Notes: a model not told the origin generated them from the sequence alone. DNA of 64,000 nucleotides from Pseudonocardia sp. CNS-139 (GCA_001942415.1 MKJX01000228.1:54540-118539); one strand, 5' to 3'; positions 7,785-18,023 are shown, counted from the stretch's first letter. Numbers and translations: made by a program.

Positions 7785-8983
7785 TGCTTCAGCTCCTCGG
7801 GGGTGTCGAGACCGAGATCCCGGCAGATCCCGGCGAAGCGGTTCTTGGCCTTGTCGAGGCTGTCCTCGAACCGCGGCGGCTTGTGGTCGGGCTGCGACCA
7901 CAGGGGCTGCATGGTCCGCGCCGCCTCGAGCGCCTGCGGCACCCAGTGCGACAGCCAGCCCTGCAGGAGCCCCCGGTTGTGCCCGGCGAACTCCCGGTCC
8001 TGGACGAGCGGGCCGAAGCACGCGACCGTCCAGCGCAGGTCGCGCTGCGAGTAGTCGAACTCACCGGCGCCCACGACCGTCGGGGTCACGAAGTCCCCGT
8101 TCGGCGCGGCCGACTGCATCACGAGGTTGCTGCGGAACAGCTCGCCGAGCAGCGGCTCGAACACCACGTTCGCGGCGAACACGGCCTCGCCCCAGTCGTC
8201 CTGGACCGCGGTGAGGGCCTCGGTGACCTTGCGGGCGCCCTGCCACTCGGCGTCGGAGTTCCACGCCTCGATGTGGGCGGACCCGTCGAAGCCCTCGATC
8301 TCCTCGCTGAGCGTCAGGTTGTAGAGCGCGAGGTCCTGCGCGAAGCGGATCTTGCGCGCGCTGTTGGCCGCCAGCGCCGTGTTGTGCATGTTCGTCGGCG
8401 CCGACCGCTCGTTGCCGGCGAACACGTACAGCCCGAGGATGTGCTCGATGTGCATCCACGCGCCGACGTTGCGCTCGACGAACTTCACCCAGTTCGGCGT
8501 CCAGAACTCGAACGCCTTGGCGTTGCGGGCGTTGTCGACGTTCTGGGTGAGCTGCCGGACGACGTTCGCGTTGTACCGGTAGAGGGTCTGCTCCCACTCC
8601 TCGTTCGGGTCGCGGAACTCGTGCCAGCCGTGGGCCGGCCAGTTCTCGACCGGAAGGCCGCCGGTGCCGGGGCCGCGCTGCGGCTCGGCCTGGTCGACGC
8701 CCCAGGCCTTCAGCTTGGTCCAGTGCAGCGGGTAGCCACCCTCGCCGTTGGCGAAGCCGTAGATCCAGCCCTGCGTCAGGTAGTGGCGCGGGTCGGGCTG
8801 GACGTCGACGGTGACGTCCTCGTAGTGGGTCTGCTTGCGCTTCGCAGGCTTGAAGTAGTTGTACCGTCGGGCGCTCGCGCCGGAGTCCGGGAACTCGCGG
8901 GCCCCCGCCTCGGCGTCCGTGAAGACGGGCTTGGGAACGCTGCGTTCCGGGCGTGCGCTCGAAGTCTCCGTGGTGGTGGTCAC
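7781..8983 (-). CDS. mimC: Propane/binuclear-iron monooxygenase hydroxylase, small (beta) subunit
   Basis: Structural beta subunit of the soluble diiron hydroxylase (MimC/PrmC), 400 aa and uninterrupted. It has the expected start MTTTTETSSARPERSVPKPV, then RRYNYFKPAKRKQTHYEDV, the segment VGAWMHIEHILGLYVFAGN, and an end rich in charged residues (EELKQ). The family subunit folds like the alpha subunit but lacks the full set of iron ligands. It begins 18 bases after the reductase gene and overlaps the coupling protein start by 4 bases. It is one of the few genes in the cluster with no frame break. Confidence 0.94.
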   Translation of the reverse strand: MTTTTETSSARPERSVPKPVFTDAEAGAREFPDSGASARRYNYFKPAKRKQTHYEDVTVDVQPDPRHYLTQGWIYGFANGEGGYPLHWTKLKAWGVDQAEPQRGPGTGGLPVENWPAHGWHEFRDPNEEWEQTLYRYNANVVRQLTQNVDNARNAKAFEFWTPNWVKFVERNVGAWMHIEHILGLYVFAGNERSAPTNMHNTALAANSARKIRFAQDLALYNLTLSEEIEGFDGSAHIEAWNSDAEWQGARKVTEALTAVQDDWGEAVFAANVVFEPLLGELFRSNLVMQSAAPNGDFVTPTVVGAGEFDYSQRDLRWTVACFGPLVQDREFAGHNRGLLQGWLSHWVPQALEAARTMQPLWSQPDHKPPRFEDSLDKAKNRFAGICRDLGLDTPEELKQ

Positions 8984-9001
8984 TGGCCGTCTGCCTTCCG
9001 C

Positions 9002-10044
9002 TCAGCCTTCCGGTTCACCGGTGGTGGTGAACTTGTCGTAGAAGATCTGGTTCTCACTGACTCCCAGCGCGGTCAGCGTCGCGATGGCCGCATCGACCAT
9101 CGGTGGCGGACCGCAGACATAGGCATCGACTCCCTCCAGTCCGGACTCGCGCCGTTTCACGACCTCTGTGATCAGTCCGGTCTCGCCCTCCCATCCGTCG
9201 CCGTCCGAGGTTCGGACAGAGCCGGGACGTAGGTGAGACCGGGCAATCTGCCGGCGAGCTCCGCGAGCTCGTCGGAGAAGCAGAGATCGCGGATCGTGCG
9301 GGCCCCGTAGTAGAAGGTGACCTTGCGTTCGACACCGCGCTCGGCCATCGAGCGCAGCAGCCCCAGCATCGGAGCCATCCCCGCGCCGCCGCCGACGAAA
9401 ACCAGATCGCCCGTGCGGCTCTCCCGCAGGGTGAAGGTCCCGAACGGGGCTTCCACCGTGAGGCGGTCGCCGGGCTGCAGTTTCTCCGCCAGGTGCTCGG
9501 AGAAGAGACCTCCCGGATAGACCTTGATGACGAACTCGAACAGGCCGTCCCGGTTCGGGGTGTTCGCCATCGAGAACGACCGGGTCTCGTCCGTTCCCGG
9601 GACCTGGAAGTCCATGTACTGCCCCGGGAAGAACTTGATCTCCTCGGGCTCCACGAGCCGGACGACCAGGTGCCGCATGTCGTGCGTGACCTCGTTGACG
9701 GCCTCGACCTCGACGATGCCGGTACGGAGCGGCAGGCCGCTCCTGATGATCTCCTCGTCGTAGTTGAGGAGCTCGATCACCAGGTCCTCGTAGGCGTGCG
9801 CCCGGCAGAGCAGCGTCTGCCCTTCCTCTTTCTCGTAGTCGGGCAGCGCGAAGGTCGAGTACGAGTCGTGCTCGATGTCCTCGCCCTCCAGGACGAAGGA
9901 CTTGCACGCTGCGCACTGGCCTTCCTTGCACCCGTGCATGAGCTGGACGCCCTGCTCCGCGGCCGCGCGCAGGATGGTCTGGTCCTCATCGACCTCGATC
10001 TCGATACCGACCGGCTCGAACCGGACGACGTGCTTCTCACCCAC
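9002..10044 (-). CDS. mimB: Monooxygenase NADH reductase, 2Fe-2S/FAD (MimB/PrmB)
   Basis: Electron-transfer component, ~347 aa. The N-terminal ferredoxin domain has cysteines 39, 44, 47 and 80 in the plant-type pattern (CKEGQCAACKS, later LLC). The FAD domain shows TRSFSMANTP (an RxFS form of the flavin motif), and the NAD domain shows VFVGGGAGMAPMLGLLRSM and DAYVCGPPPMVDAA. One break near 9210 separates the NAD-domain core from the end KFTTTGEPEG. The GTG start gives VGEKHVVRFEPVGIEIEVDE, matching homologues. It delivers electrons from NADH to the diiron centre of the hydroxylase. It is preceded by a hairpin after mimA. Confidence 0.93.
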
Positions 10045-10099
10045 TCGTGTGCGCCCTTCCGCTGCTGGTGCCGGGGGGTTGTCTGGGCACGGCTCGGCA

Positions 10100-10133
10100 G
10101 GCGGAGGAGCCGACGGGCGTCAGCTCCTCCGCC
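10100..10133 (-). terminator. Intercistronic hairpin between mimA and mimB
   Basis: GGCGGAGGAGC (10100-10110) pairs perfectly with GCTCCTCCGCC (10123-10133) around a 12-base loop. It lies in the 105-base gap after mimA. There is no U-run, so it is more likely an attenuator or mRNA-stability element than a full terminator. It could give more hydroxylase than reductase, as such multicomponent enzymes need. Confidence 0.6.
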
Positions 10134-10149
10134 CTCGCCTGACCCGCGC

Positions 10150-11801
10150 TCAGGCGTCGGAAGGTGCCGGGCGGCCGGCGGGACCCTGACGGACGTAGTC
10201 CGCCCGGAAGGCCTCGCGCTCGGCGTCGGTCATCTGGTTGAGCAGGACGTTCGGGCTCTGCAGCACCGGCATGCGCCGCATGTGGTCGAGCGTCCACATC
10301 TTCTTGGGGTCGAGGTCGAGATGCGGCTGCGCCGTCATCGTCTTGCCGTCGTCGCGGACGAAACCCATGTCCTTGACCACGTCGGCCCAGTTCCACCCGT
10401 GGTAGAGCGTCTCCCACTCGCGGTGCCCGATGAGCCGGCCCATGTTGGGGGTGTCACGACCCTGGAACACCGGGCGGAAGGCCTCGGCGTCGGTCCAGCA
10501 GCAGACCTCGTGGCAGTAGGTGCGCCACTGGCCGTCGACCTGCTGCATGACCATGTCCTCACGGACGAGGCAGGGCACCATGCAGGTCCAGCACCGGTGC
10601 GGGTAGACGTAGTCGACGTCCTCGGCGACGATCGCGTTGTGCCCGTTGGGCGTCGCCAGGCGGGCGTAGTTCTCCCACCACTTGCCGTACTTGTCGTACC
10701 AGCCCGGGTACTTGTACTCGAACCACTCGAAGTCCTCGTCGGTCATCGCGTCGATGCGCCAGTAGTTGGCGAGCCAACCGGTGGCGAAGAACTGCGCGAC
10801 CTCGTGGACGTAGCCCTTCTCCCAGATCTGCTTCCACGACTCCTCGACGAGGTCGTGGGGGATCGTCAGGCCGTACTTCTCGAGCGGCACCAGGTAGGAC
10901 CGGTAGTAGTCGTCGTAGATCCAGCGACGCCACATCTCCGCGTAGGACTCGCGGTCCTTGCGGCGGTCCTTCGTGCCGTACTCGATGAACGTGCCGATCG
11001 CCGCGTCGACGACGCGGTGGTTGTTCCACCACGCGTAGCGCAGGTCGCGCTCGAGCAGCTGGCGGTTGTCCTCGTCCGACAGCGCCATCAGAAGGGTGGC
11101 GTAGCCGTTGGAGATGTGCCGCGACTCGTCGGACTGCACCGAGTGGAACACCGTCGGCAGCAGGTAGTCGCCGTTGGCGGCCGCCTCGGCCGGCATGGCG
11201 ACGAACAGGGTGTTGGTGAAGGCGGTCTCGGCGACGATCGTCAGGTAGATGCTCGCCGCGGTGATCGCGTCACCGGTGATGAACCCCTCGGCGAACTGCC
11301 GGCCGATGGTGCCGCAGTAGTCGCTCTGGAAGTTCCGCAGGCTGTTGTTGAAGCCCGCCGGGTCGATGTAGTTGTTCATGTACAGGCGCTTGAGGTTCTG
11401 CTGGATCGTCGAGTGCCTGACCTCGTCGATCATCTGGATCGCCTGGCCGTTGTGCAGCTCCGGGTTCGGCACCACGTGGAACAGCATCGGCATCGACCGG
11501 GCAGCCGAGATCTCGGGCAGCGGGATGATGGACAGGAACAGCTTCTGCCACTCCAGCCACCGCTCCTGGACCTGGCGGAACATGTTGCCGCGAATGGCGC
11601 CGTCCTGCGCACCGTAGACGCGGTTGTCCTTCTCCTCCTCCATCGGGAAGTAGGACCGGAGGACCTGCTTGAGGGGGTCCTTCTTGGCGGCCTTCCGGAA
11701 GGTGTAGTCGGTGCCGTACTTCATGTACGCTCGTGATACTGCGGCTCCCAGGCCAGTTCCTGGATCTTCTGATGAGCCTTGGCGAGACTCTGCCGACTCA
11801 C
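10150..11801 (-). CDS. mimA: Propane/binuclear-iron monooxygenase hydroxylase, large (alpha) subunit
   Basis: Catalytic diiron subunit (MimA/PrmA type), ~550 aa. Iron ligands are visible as DEVRHST (ExxH), a central ETAFTNT glutamate and DESRHIS (second ExxH). The highly conserved YMNNYIDPAGF and HRCWTCMVP segments are also present. The uninterrupted frame begins only at an internal ATG (11724, MKYGTDYTF). Upstream, in the adjacent frame, a GTG at 11801 behind AAGGAG encodes MSRQSLAKAHQKIQELAWEP, the conserved family N-terminus, so one base is missing near 11722. It hydroxylates propane, and in homologues also acetone or phenol. First gene of the operon. Confidence 0.95.
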
Positions 11802-12169
11802 ATCGACTCCTTACGTCGTGGTGGGCCGCGGACCGGCGCGCCGGGCCACCGTCCGGGGAGTCCCCGTTCCGGTAGGAAGCACGCGCCGCTCCCCGTGGTC
11901 TGCCCCCAACCGCGGTGCCGGCCGGTTCGCGGGTGGCGGCGGCAGCGGAGGTGGACCCGAGACTCCGCCGCTGGTCAGGCCATGCGCACGCCCGGCCGGG
12001 CGGCGTCTCGTGCTGGGAATCACACCGCCCCGGCCGACGGCCCGAGGTCTCAATATGAGACGGTTACCGATTGCCTGGACCGGGTCTTCCGTAGCCGAGT
12101 ACCGTCCCCCACGACGCACGAGCACCGCACCGTCGCGAACCGCCGCTGCGCCGAGGGAGGGCACTGGAC
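11802..12169. promoter_or_regulatory. Divergent regulatory region between mimA and the activator gene
   Basis: A 368-base gap with no coding potential that I trust. It holds the mimA ribosome site AAGGAG (minus strand, just before 11801), the activator ribosome site GGGAGG at ~12155 and a perfect palindrome at 12047-12061. The promoter for mimA should lie between 11810 and 12040. I see no convincing sigma-54 -24/-12 pair. Confidence 0.7.
12047..12061. promoter_or_regulatory. Candidate activator operator, GTCTCA-N3-TGAGAC
   Basis: GTCTCAATATGAGAC is a perfect inverted repeat with 6-base arms and a 3-base spacer. It lies in a locally AT-rich patch of an otherwise ~75% GC gap, 109 bases before the activator start and ~245 bases before mimA. 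Fis-type helix-turn-helix activators related to AcoR bind short palindromes of this form, so it is the best candidate for the activator's own site. Confidence 0.6.
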
Positions 12170-14004
12170 TTGGTCCGCACGTACCAAGGTCCCCCGTCTC
12201 GGCGGACCGAAGCGTCCGTCGAGTCACTCGTGCGCGCCCGTACCTCGTTCCTCGTCGAGGACAGGGTGGACGAAGGCGCCGTCCGCGACACGATCCTGGC
12301 GTCCTGGACGCGCTCGCGTGAGTGGGACATCGAGCCCGAGAACGTCGCGCTGACCTCGGAGTTCGACGTCGAGCCCGACTCCCCGCTGGTCCGCGCCGCG
12401 GTGCCGATACTGGCCGACGTCGCCGACCAGTTCACCGGCGAGCCGGTGAGCGTCATCCTCACCGACGCCGAGGGCGTCGTGCTCGAACGCCGCAGCGGCG
12501 ACACCGCCCTCAACCAGCACCTCGACAAGGTGTGGCTGGCCCCCGGCTTTTCCTCGCCGAGCGGTTCGTCGGCACCAACGGCATCGGCACCGCGCTCGAA
12601 GGACGCGGCCCGGCCCAGGTGTTCGGCCACGAGCACTACATCGAGCCGCTCGCCGACCTCGCCTGCGCCGGCGCGCCCATCTGGCACCCCGCCAGCGGCA
12701 AGCTGATGGGGGTGGTCGACCTGACCTGCTGGCGGCGCGACGCCGGCCGGTTCATGGCGGTCGCCGTCGCACGCATCGCCCGTCAGATCGAGAACGCCCT
12801 GCTCGACGAGTCCGGCCCGCGCGAGCTCGCGCTGCTGCACGACTACCTGAGCGCCTGCCGGCGCGCCCGCGGCGCGGTCTTCGCGGTGAGCCCCGAGGTC
12901 GTGATGATGAACGACCGGGCGCGGGAACAGATCGACCCCGTCGACCAGGCGACGCTCATCGCCGGGGCGCTGGAGGCGATGGGGTCGGGCCGGCGGGTGC
13001 TGATGGTCGACCTGCCCAGCGGCGCCGTGGCCCGCGTGCACTGCAAGCCGAGCTGGACGGACCGCAACGGCCGGGCCGGCGGGGTGCTGCAGGTGCAGCT
13101 CGCCGCGCCGGACATGCCCCGGCTGCGCGCCGTGGCGACCCAGAGCACCCCGATCGTGCCGGCCGCCGTCGGCTCGGGCCTGCTGTGGACGAAGTGCCGC
13201 CAGGCCGTCGACCGGCACTTCCAGAACCGCGAGTGGCTGGTGCTGGAGGGCGAGCCGGGCACCGGGAAGACCACGCTCGCGCGGGCCACCCACCAGGCCC
13301 GCACCCCGGCCGCGCACCTGCGGATCCTCGACGCCGGCGACTACGACGTGCGGTGGATCGCCGACATCATCGAGGAGCTGGAGACCGGCGCGGGCGGCAC
13401 GCTCGTGATCACCCACGTCGACCGGCTCCCGTCCGAGGGGGTGCAGGCACTGGCGGACGCGCTGGAGCCGCACCGCGAGTCCACCGACCCGGAGCGCCTG
13501 TGGCTCGTCGCGACGGTCGGCCCCGGCGGGCTCTCGGCCGGCGACAACGCGCCCGACCTGCTGGAGTTCTTCCCCCGCACGGTGACCGTGCCACCGCTGC
13601 GCCACCACGTCGAGGACGTCTCCGAGCTGGTGCCGCACCTGCTCGCCCGGCTCACCCGGGGCAGCGACCTCACGTGCTCCCCGGACGCGATGCGCGTGCT
13701 GATGCGCAACCGGTGGCCGGGCAACGTCGAGCAGCTCTACCAGGTGCTGCGCAAGGCCGTGGCGCGCCGCCGGTCGGGCGTGCTGACCGCGGAGGACCTG
13801 CCGCCGGAGTGCCGGGCGATCACCCGCCGGGTGCTCACGCCGCTGGAGGCGATCGAGTGCGACGCGATCGTCGACGCGCTGCTCGACAACGACGGCAACA
13901 AGGCCGAGGCGGCCCGCCACCTCGGCATGTCGCGGGCCACGATCTACCGCAAGATCCGCGGCTACGGCATCACGGTGCCGGGAGTGGACCTGGGCCGCCG
14001 CTGA
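12170..14004 (+). CDS. mimR: AcoR/MimR-type transcriptional activator (GAF, degenerate AAA+, Fis HTH)
   Basis: Activator of the divergent monooxygenase operon, ~611 aa once one break near 12545 is repaired. The TTG start follows GGGAGG. Residues ~1-330 form a sensor with the AcoR-like ERFVGTNGIGTALE motif. The AAA+ part has Walker A GEPGTGKTTLARA, a weak Walker B (TLVITHVDR) and RWPGNVEQLYQVLR. The C-terminus is a Fis-type helix-turn-helix, NKAEAARHLGMSRATIYRKI. The GAFTGA loop that contacts sigma-54 in true enhancer-binding proteins is absent, which fits actinobacteria lacking RpoN. It is known in this family that such regulators switch on mim/prm genes in response to substrate. Confidence 0.88.
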
Positions 14005-14025
14005 TCACGGATTACTCTCGCGAGG

Positions 14026-14927
14026 GTGCTCGACATCGCGGGGATCTCCAAACGGTTCGGGACGCGGCAGGCGCTGGCGGACGTGACGTTCACCGTCCGC
14101 CCCGGTGAGGTCTTCGGCTTCGTCGGCAGCAACGGCGCCGGCAAGACCACCACCATGCGGATCGTGCTCGGCGTGCTCAGCGCGGACGCCGGCGACGTGC
14201 GGTGGAAGGGCAGCCCCGTCGACGCCGACGTACGCCGGCGCATCGGCTACATGCCGGAGGAACGTGGGCTCTACCCGAAGATGAAGGTGGCCGAGCAGCT
14301 GCGCTACCTCGCCCGGCTGCACGGGCTCGGCCGCCCCGACGCGGACGCGGCCGTCCGGCACTGGACCGAGCGGCTCGGCATCGCCGAGCGCACCGGCGAC
14401 GAGGTGCAGAAGCTCTCCCTCGGCAACCAGCAGCGGGTGCAGCTGTGCGCCGCGCTGGTGCACGACCCCGAGGTGCTGGTGCTCGACGAGCCGTTCTCCG
14501 GGCTCGACCCGACCGCCGTCGAGGTGATGAGCAGCGTGCTGCGGGACAAGGCCGACGCGGGCGTCCGGTGATCTTCTCCAGCCACCAGCTGGAGCTCGTC
14601 GAACGGCTCTGCGACCGGATCGGCATCATCGCGGCCGGCCGCATGGTCGCCGTCGGCAGCGTCGACGAGCTGCGGGAACGCGCGGGCGCGGCCGGTGTGC
14701 TGGAGATCGACGGGCCGCCGCCCGGCTGGCCGGACGGACTGCCCGGCGTCGAGGTGCTGGGCGCGAACGGGACCGGCGCCGTGCGGGTGCGGCCCGGCCC
14801 GGGCGTCGACGACCAGGAGGTGCTGCGGGCGGCGCTCGCCGCCGGGCCGGTGCGCGAGTTCCGGCGCTGGCGCCCGCCCCTCACCGAGCTGTACCGCGAC
14901 GTCGTGCAGGAGGAGGTGCCGGCATGA
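14026..14927 (+). CDS. ABC transporter ATP-binding protein (NatA/DrrA-like exporter)
   Basis: Cytoplasmic ATPase of an ABC-2 exporter, ~300 aa. The GTG start gives MLDIAGISKRFGTRQALADV. Walker A is GSNGAGKTTTM, the signature is LSLGNQQRVQL (LSLGN rather than LSGGQ, common in Na+-efflux and drug-efflux ATPases), Walker B is VLVLDEPFSGLD, and the switch region is IFSSHQLELVE. One C is missing near 14568. It starts 22 bases after the activator stop and overlaps the permease start by ATGA. It resembles the NatA-type subfamily that includes DrrA. The substrate is unknown. Confidence 0.88.
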
Positions 14928-16110
14928 CGAGCCCGCTCCCGCCCCATCAGGCCGTGCTGATCGTGGCCCGCCGCGAGCTGGCCACCCAGGTGCGCTCCCG
15001 CGGCTTCGTCGTCGGGCTGGTCGTGACGCTCGTGCTGTTCGGCGGGGTCTTCGCGCTCGGCGCGTGGATCAGCGGGCAGTCGTCGAGCCACACGCTGGGC
15101 GTCACGCCGCAGGCCGCGGGTCTGGAGCCGGCGTTGCAGCAGGCCGCGCAGGCCCAGGACGCCACGCTCACCGTCCGCGAGGTGGACGAGACGACCGGGC
15201 GGGCCCAGGTCGGCTCCGACGACCTCGACGCGCTGCTCACCGCGGCGCCGGGCGGCTACCGGCTCGTCGGGCTGGACTCGGTGAACGACGGGCTCCGCGC
15301 GATCGTCGACACGGCGGTGCAGCAGCAGACGCTCGCGTCCGCGCTGACCGGGGCCGGGATCGACCGGCGCAGCTGGCCGGGCGCGCGCAGGTGGCCGTCG
15401 AGACGCTGGAGCCGGCCGACGCCGACCGCGGGCAGCGGCTGGCCGTCGCGTTCGTCGGGACGTTCCTGCTGTTCTTCTCGCTCAGCGGGTACGGCAGCCT
15501 GGTCGCGACCGGGGTCGTCGAGGAGAAGCAGAGCCGCGTGGTCGAGCTGCTGCTGGCGACGATCAAGCCCTGGCAGCTGCTGGCCGGGAAGATCGCCGGG
15601 CTCGGCGCGGTCGGGCTGCTACAGCTGGTGATCCTCAGCGTGATCTGCGGGGTCGGCGCGGCCGCGACCGGGCTGCTGACCGTGCCCGGGGCGGCCGTCG
15701 GCATGTTCGTGATGGTCGTCGTCTGGTACCTGATCGGCTTCTTCCTGTACGCGTCGCTGTACGCGGCCGTGGGTTCCACGGTGTCCCGGCAGGAGGAGCT
15801 CCAGTCGGTGGTCGCGCCGATGATCTTCCTGCTGCTGATCCCGTTCGTGCTGACGCTGAACCTGCTGCCCAGCGACCCGCGCAACGGTGTCGCGACGGTG
15901 CTGTCGTTCGTCCCGTTCTTCTCGCAGACCGTGATGCCCGCCCGCTACGCGCTGGGCGTCGCGTCGATCGGGGAGGTGCTGGTCGCGGCGGCGCTGGCGC
16001 TGGTCACGATCGTCGTCGTGGTGCGGCTGGCCGGGCGGATCTACCGCAACTCGGTGCTGCGCACCGGCGCGCGGGTGAGCCTGCGCGAAGCGCTGAACAG
16101 CAGGAACTAG
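14924..16110 (+). CDS. ABC-2 type transporter permease (NatB-like)
   Basis: Membrane partner of the preceding ATPase, ~395 aa. It has an N-terminal anchor (FVVGLVVTLVLFGGVFALGA), a large extracytoplasmic loop, then five to six membrane spans from residue ~170. The loop-to-membrane junction shows GVVEEKQSRVVELLLATIKP, a motif typical of NatB/YhaP permeases. The ribosome site AGGAGG lies within the end of the ATPase gene, and the start overlaps its stop. One frame break near 15375 falls just before the second hydrophobic block. Probably a small-molecule or sodium exporter. Its last bases overlap the convergent sunset-domain gene by 4. Confidence 0.85.
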
Positions 16111-16514
16111 CCTGTGGCGCGGCGCTTGGGCCGCCACTCGGTGAACCCGGCCGCCCGCGCGTCCTCCGCGGTGCGGAACCACATCTCGGGCTTGGTGCGC
16201 GCGTAGTACGGGCTGCTCGGCAGGTGGAAGAGCCCCGAGCCGGCGTTGCCCTTGATCGTGTACTCCGGGCCGGGCGGGGAGCCGTCCGCGAGCGGGGCCG
16301 CGGCGCCCGGCAGCGGGTCGGGCTCGGGCTCGACCTCGGGCTCGGGTTCCGGCTCGGGGACGGCGACGGCCCGCCGGATCTCCGGCTCCGCGGACGCCGC
16401 GGCGGGCGTCTCGTCGCGGCGGCGGGACCACACCAACCAGACCGCTGCGGCGAGCAGGAGCAGCACCAGCACGAGCACACGCCGTCCGCCCCGGCGCTCG
16501 ACGACCCCCGCCAT
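16107..16514 (-). CDS. Membrane-anchored sunset-domain protein
   Basis: 135 aa. One N-terminal membrane span (VLVLVLLLLAAAVWLVW) precedes a Pro/Glu-rich spacer (PEPEPEPEVEPEPDPLPG) and a C-terminal module, IKGNAGSGLFHLPSSPYY followed by RTKPEMWFRTAEDARAAGF. That module matches the short sunset domain found in actinobacterial envelope proteins, including ArfC-like channel accessory proteins. The Cys residues seen in some zinc-binding relatives are not visible. The topology suggests the domain faces the cell wall. Function unknown. Confidence 0.75.
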   Translation of the reverse strand: MAGVVERRGGRRVLVLVLLLLAAAVWLVWSRRRDETPAAASAEPEIRRAVAVPEPEPEPEVEPEPDPLPGAAAPLADGSPPGPEYTIKGNAGSGLFHLPSSPYYARTKPEMWFRTAEDARAAGFTEWRPKRRATG

Positions 16515-16585
16515 GCCCCACCCCTCAGTCGGATGCTCCCGAAGGGTAGGACGGGCGGCCCGATCCGATCAATCGACGGCCGGCG

Positions 16586-17961
16586 TCAGGCGCGCGCGGC
16601 CTTCACGACCTCGTAGCGGGCGAGCGCGTCGCGGCGTTCGGCGCCGTGGTCGACGACCGGGGCGGGGTAGCCCGCGGGCGGCCCGCCGGGCAGCTCCCAC
16701 GGCCGGTGCACGGCCCGTCCCGGCACCGCGCGCAGCTCCGGGACGAACCGCCGCACGTAGTCGCCGTCGGGGTCGAACCGCTCCCCCTGCGCCACCGGGT
16801 CGAACACCCGGAAGTACGGTGCCGCGTCGGTGCCGCTGCCGGCCGTCCACTGCCATCCGTGCTGGTTGGAGGCGAGGTCGCCGTCGACGAGCAGCCGCAT
16901 GAAGTGCCGCGCGCCCCACCACCACGGCAGGTGCAGGTCCTTCACGAGGAAGCTCGCGACGATCATGCGCACCCGGTTGTGCATCCACGCGTGCGCCCGC
17001 AGCTCGCGCATCCCGGCGTCGACCACCGGGAAGCCGGTGCGGCCCGCCTGCCAGGCCGCGAACAGCCCGCGGGCCCGCGGCCCCGTCTCGACCGGGAGCG
17101 CGTCGAACGCGCGGTTGTGGTTGCGGCGGGCCGACTCCGGGTCGGCGTGCAGGACGTCGGCGTAGAACTCGCGCCAGGCCAGCTCAGACCGGTAGGTCTC
17201 GGCCGCTTCCGAGCGGTGGGACGCCAGGTCGGCGAGCAGCGTGCGCGGGTGCACCTCGCCGAACTTGAGGTGCACCGACATCCGGGACGTGCCCCCGAGG
17301 TCGGGTCGGTCGCGGTTGTCGCCGTAGCGGTGCACCGGGCCGTCGAGGAACTCCCGCCAGCGGGCCAGCGCGGCATGCTCCCCCGCCGCGGGCAGGTCCG
17401 CGGCGAGGTCCTCGTCGCCGGGGATCGCGGCGGCCCGGACGCCGTCGGGGGCGGCGCACCAGCGCAGCGTGCCCGCGTCGGTGGCGGCCGGCGCGCGCCA
17501 CCCGTGCTCGGCCCAGGCCCGCCGGAACGGCGTGAACACCCGGTACGGCGGGCCGGCCGCGGTGCGGACCCGGCCGGGCGCGACGGCGTAGGGCGAGCCG
17601 GTGCGCACGAGCGTCCGGCCGGTGCCGGCGAGGGCCTCCTCGACGGCCCGGTCGCGCCGCACGCCGTACGGGCCGAAGTCCGCGGCGACGTGCACGGTGG
17701 CGGCGCCGGCGGCCGCCGCGACCTCCGGCACCACCCGCGCCGGGTCGCCCCGCACGACCAGCAGCCGCCCGCCGAGCGCCGCGTCCAGGCGGCGCAGCGA
17801 GCGGGCGAGGTAGGTGCGCCGGGCCGGGCCGGCCGGGCGAAGCAGCGCCGGGTCCAGCACGAACAGCGCGAGCGCCCGGTCCGCGGTGTCCGCGGCGGCG
17901 AGGAACGTCGCTGGTCGCGCACCCGCAGGTCCCGGCGGAACCAGACGACGGCGGTGTCCAT
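16586..17961 (-). CDS. phr: Deoxyribodipyrimidine photolyase (class I CPD photolyase/cryptochrome family)
   Basis: Light-driven DNA repair flavoprotein, ~459 aa. The start ATG gives MDTAVVWFRRDLRVRDQ, the canonical photolyase N-terminus. The frame then shifts near 17910 into the long remainder. The antenna-binding domain is followed by the FAD domain with RRDRAVEEAL, SELAWREFYADVL, AWQAGRTGFPVVDAGMREL, MHNRVRMIVASFLVKDL and DGDLASNQHGWQWTAGSG, all hallmark segments of the DNA-binding and FAD pocket. These features make it a repair enzyme rather than a plant cryptochrome. It faces away from the citrate synthase, with a hairpin between. Confidence 0.92.
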
Positions 17962-17983
17962 CCCCCGACGCTAACGGCAGGAG

Positions 17984-18009
17984 GGGTGGCACCCGATCCG
18001 GTGCCACCC
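17984..18009 (-). terminator. Rho-independent-like hairpin after the citrate synthase gene
   Basis: GGGTGGCACC (17984-17993) and GGTGCCACCC (18000-18009) form a perfect 10-bp stem with a 6-base loop, extendable with flanking AGGAG/CTTCCT. It lies 15 bases downstream of the citrate synthase stop on the minus strand and just before the photolyase start. Confidence 0.75.
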
Positions 18010-18023
18010 TTCCTACGAGGTGC

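Noticed and set aside
11811..12160. Sigma-54 (-24/-12) promoter for the monooxygenase operon
   Set aside because: No convincing GG-N10-GC pair was found, the activator lacks GAFTGA, and actinobacteria do not carry RpoN.
11811..12227. 138-codon minus-strand frame across the monooxygenase control region
   Set aside because: Low-complexity composition, no ribosome site, and it covers the palindrome and the activator start. Regulatory DNA is the better reading.
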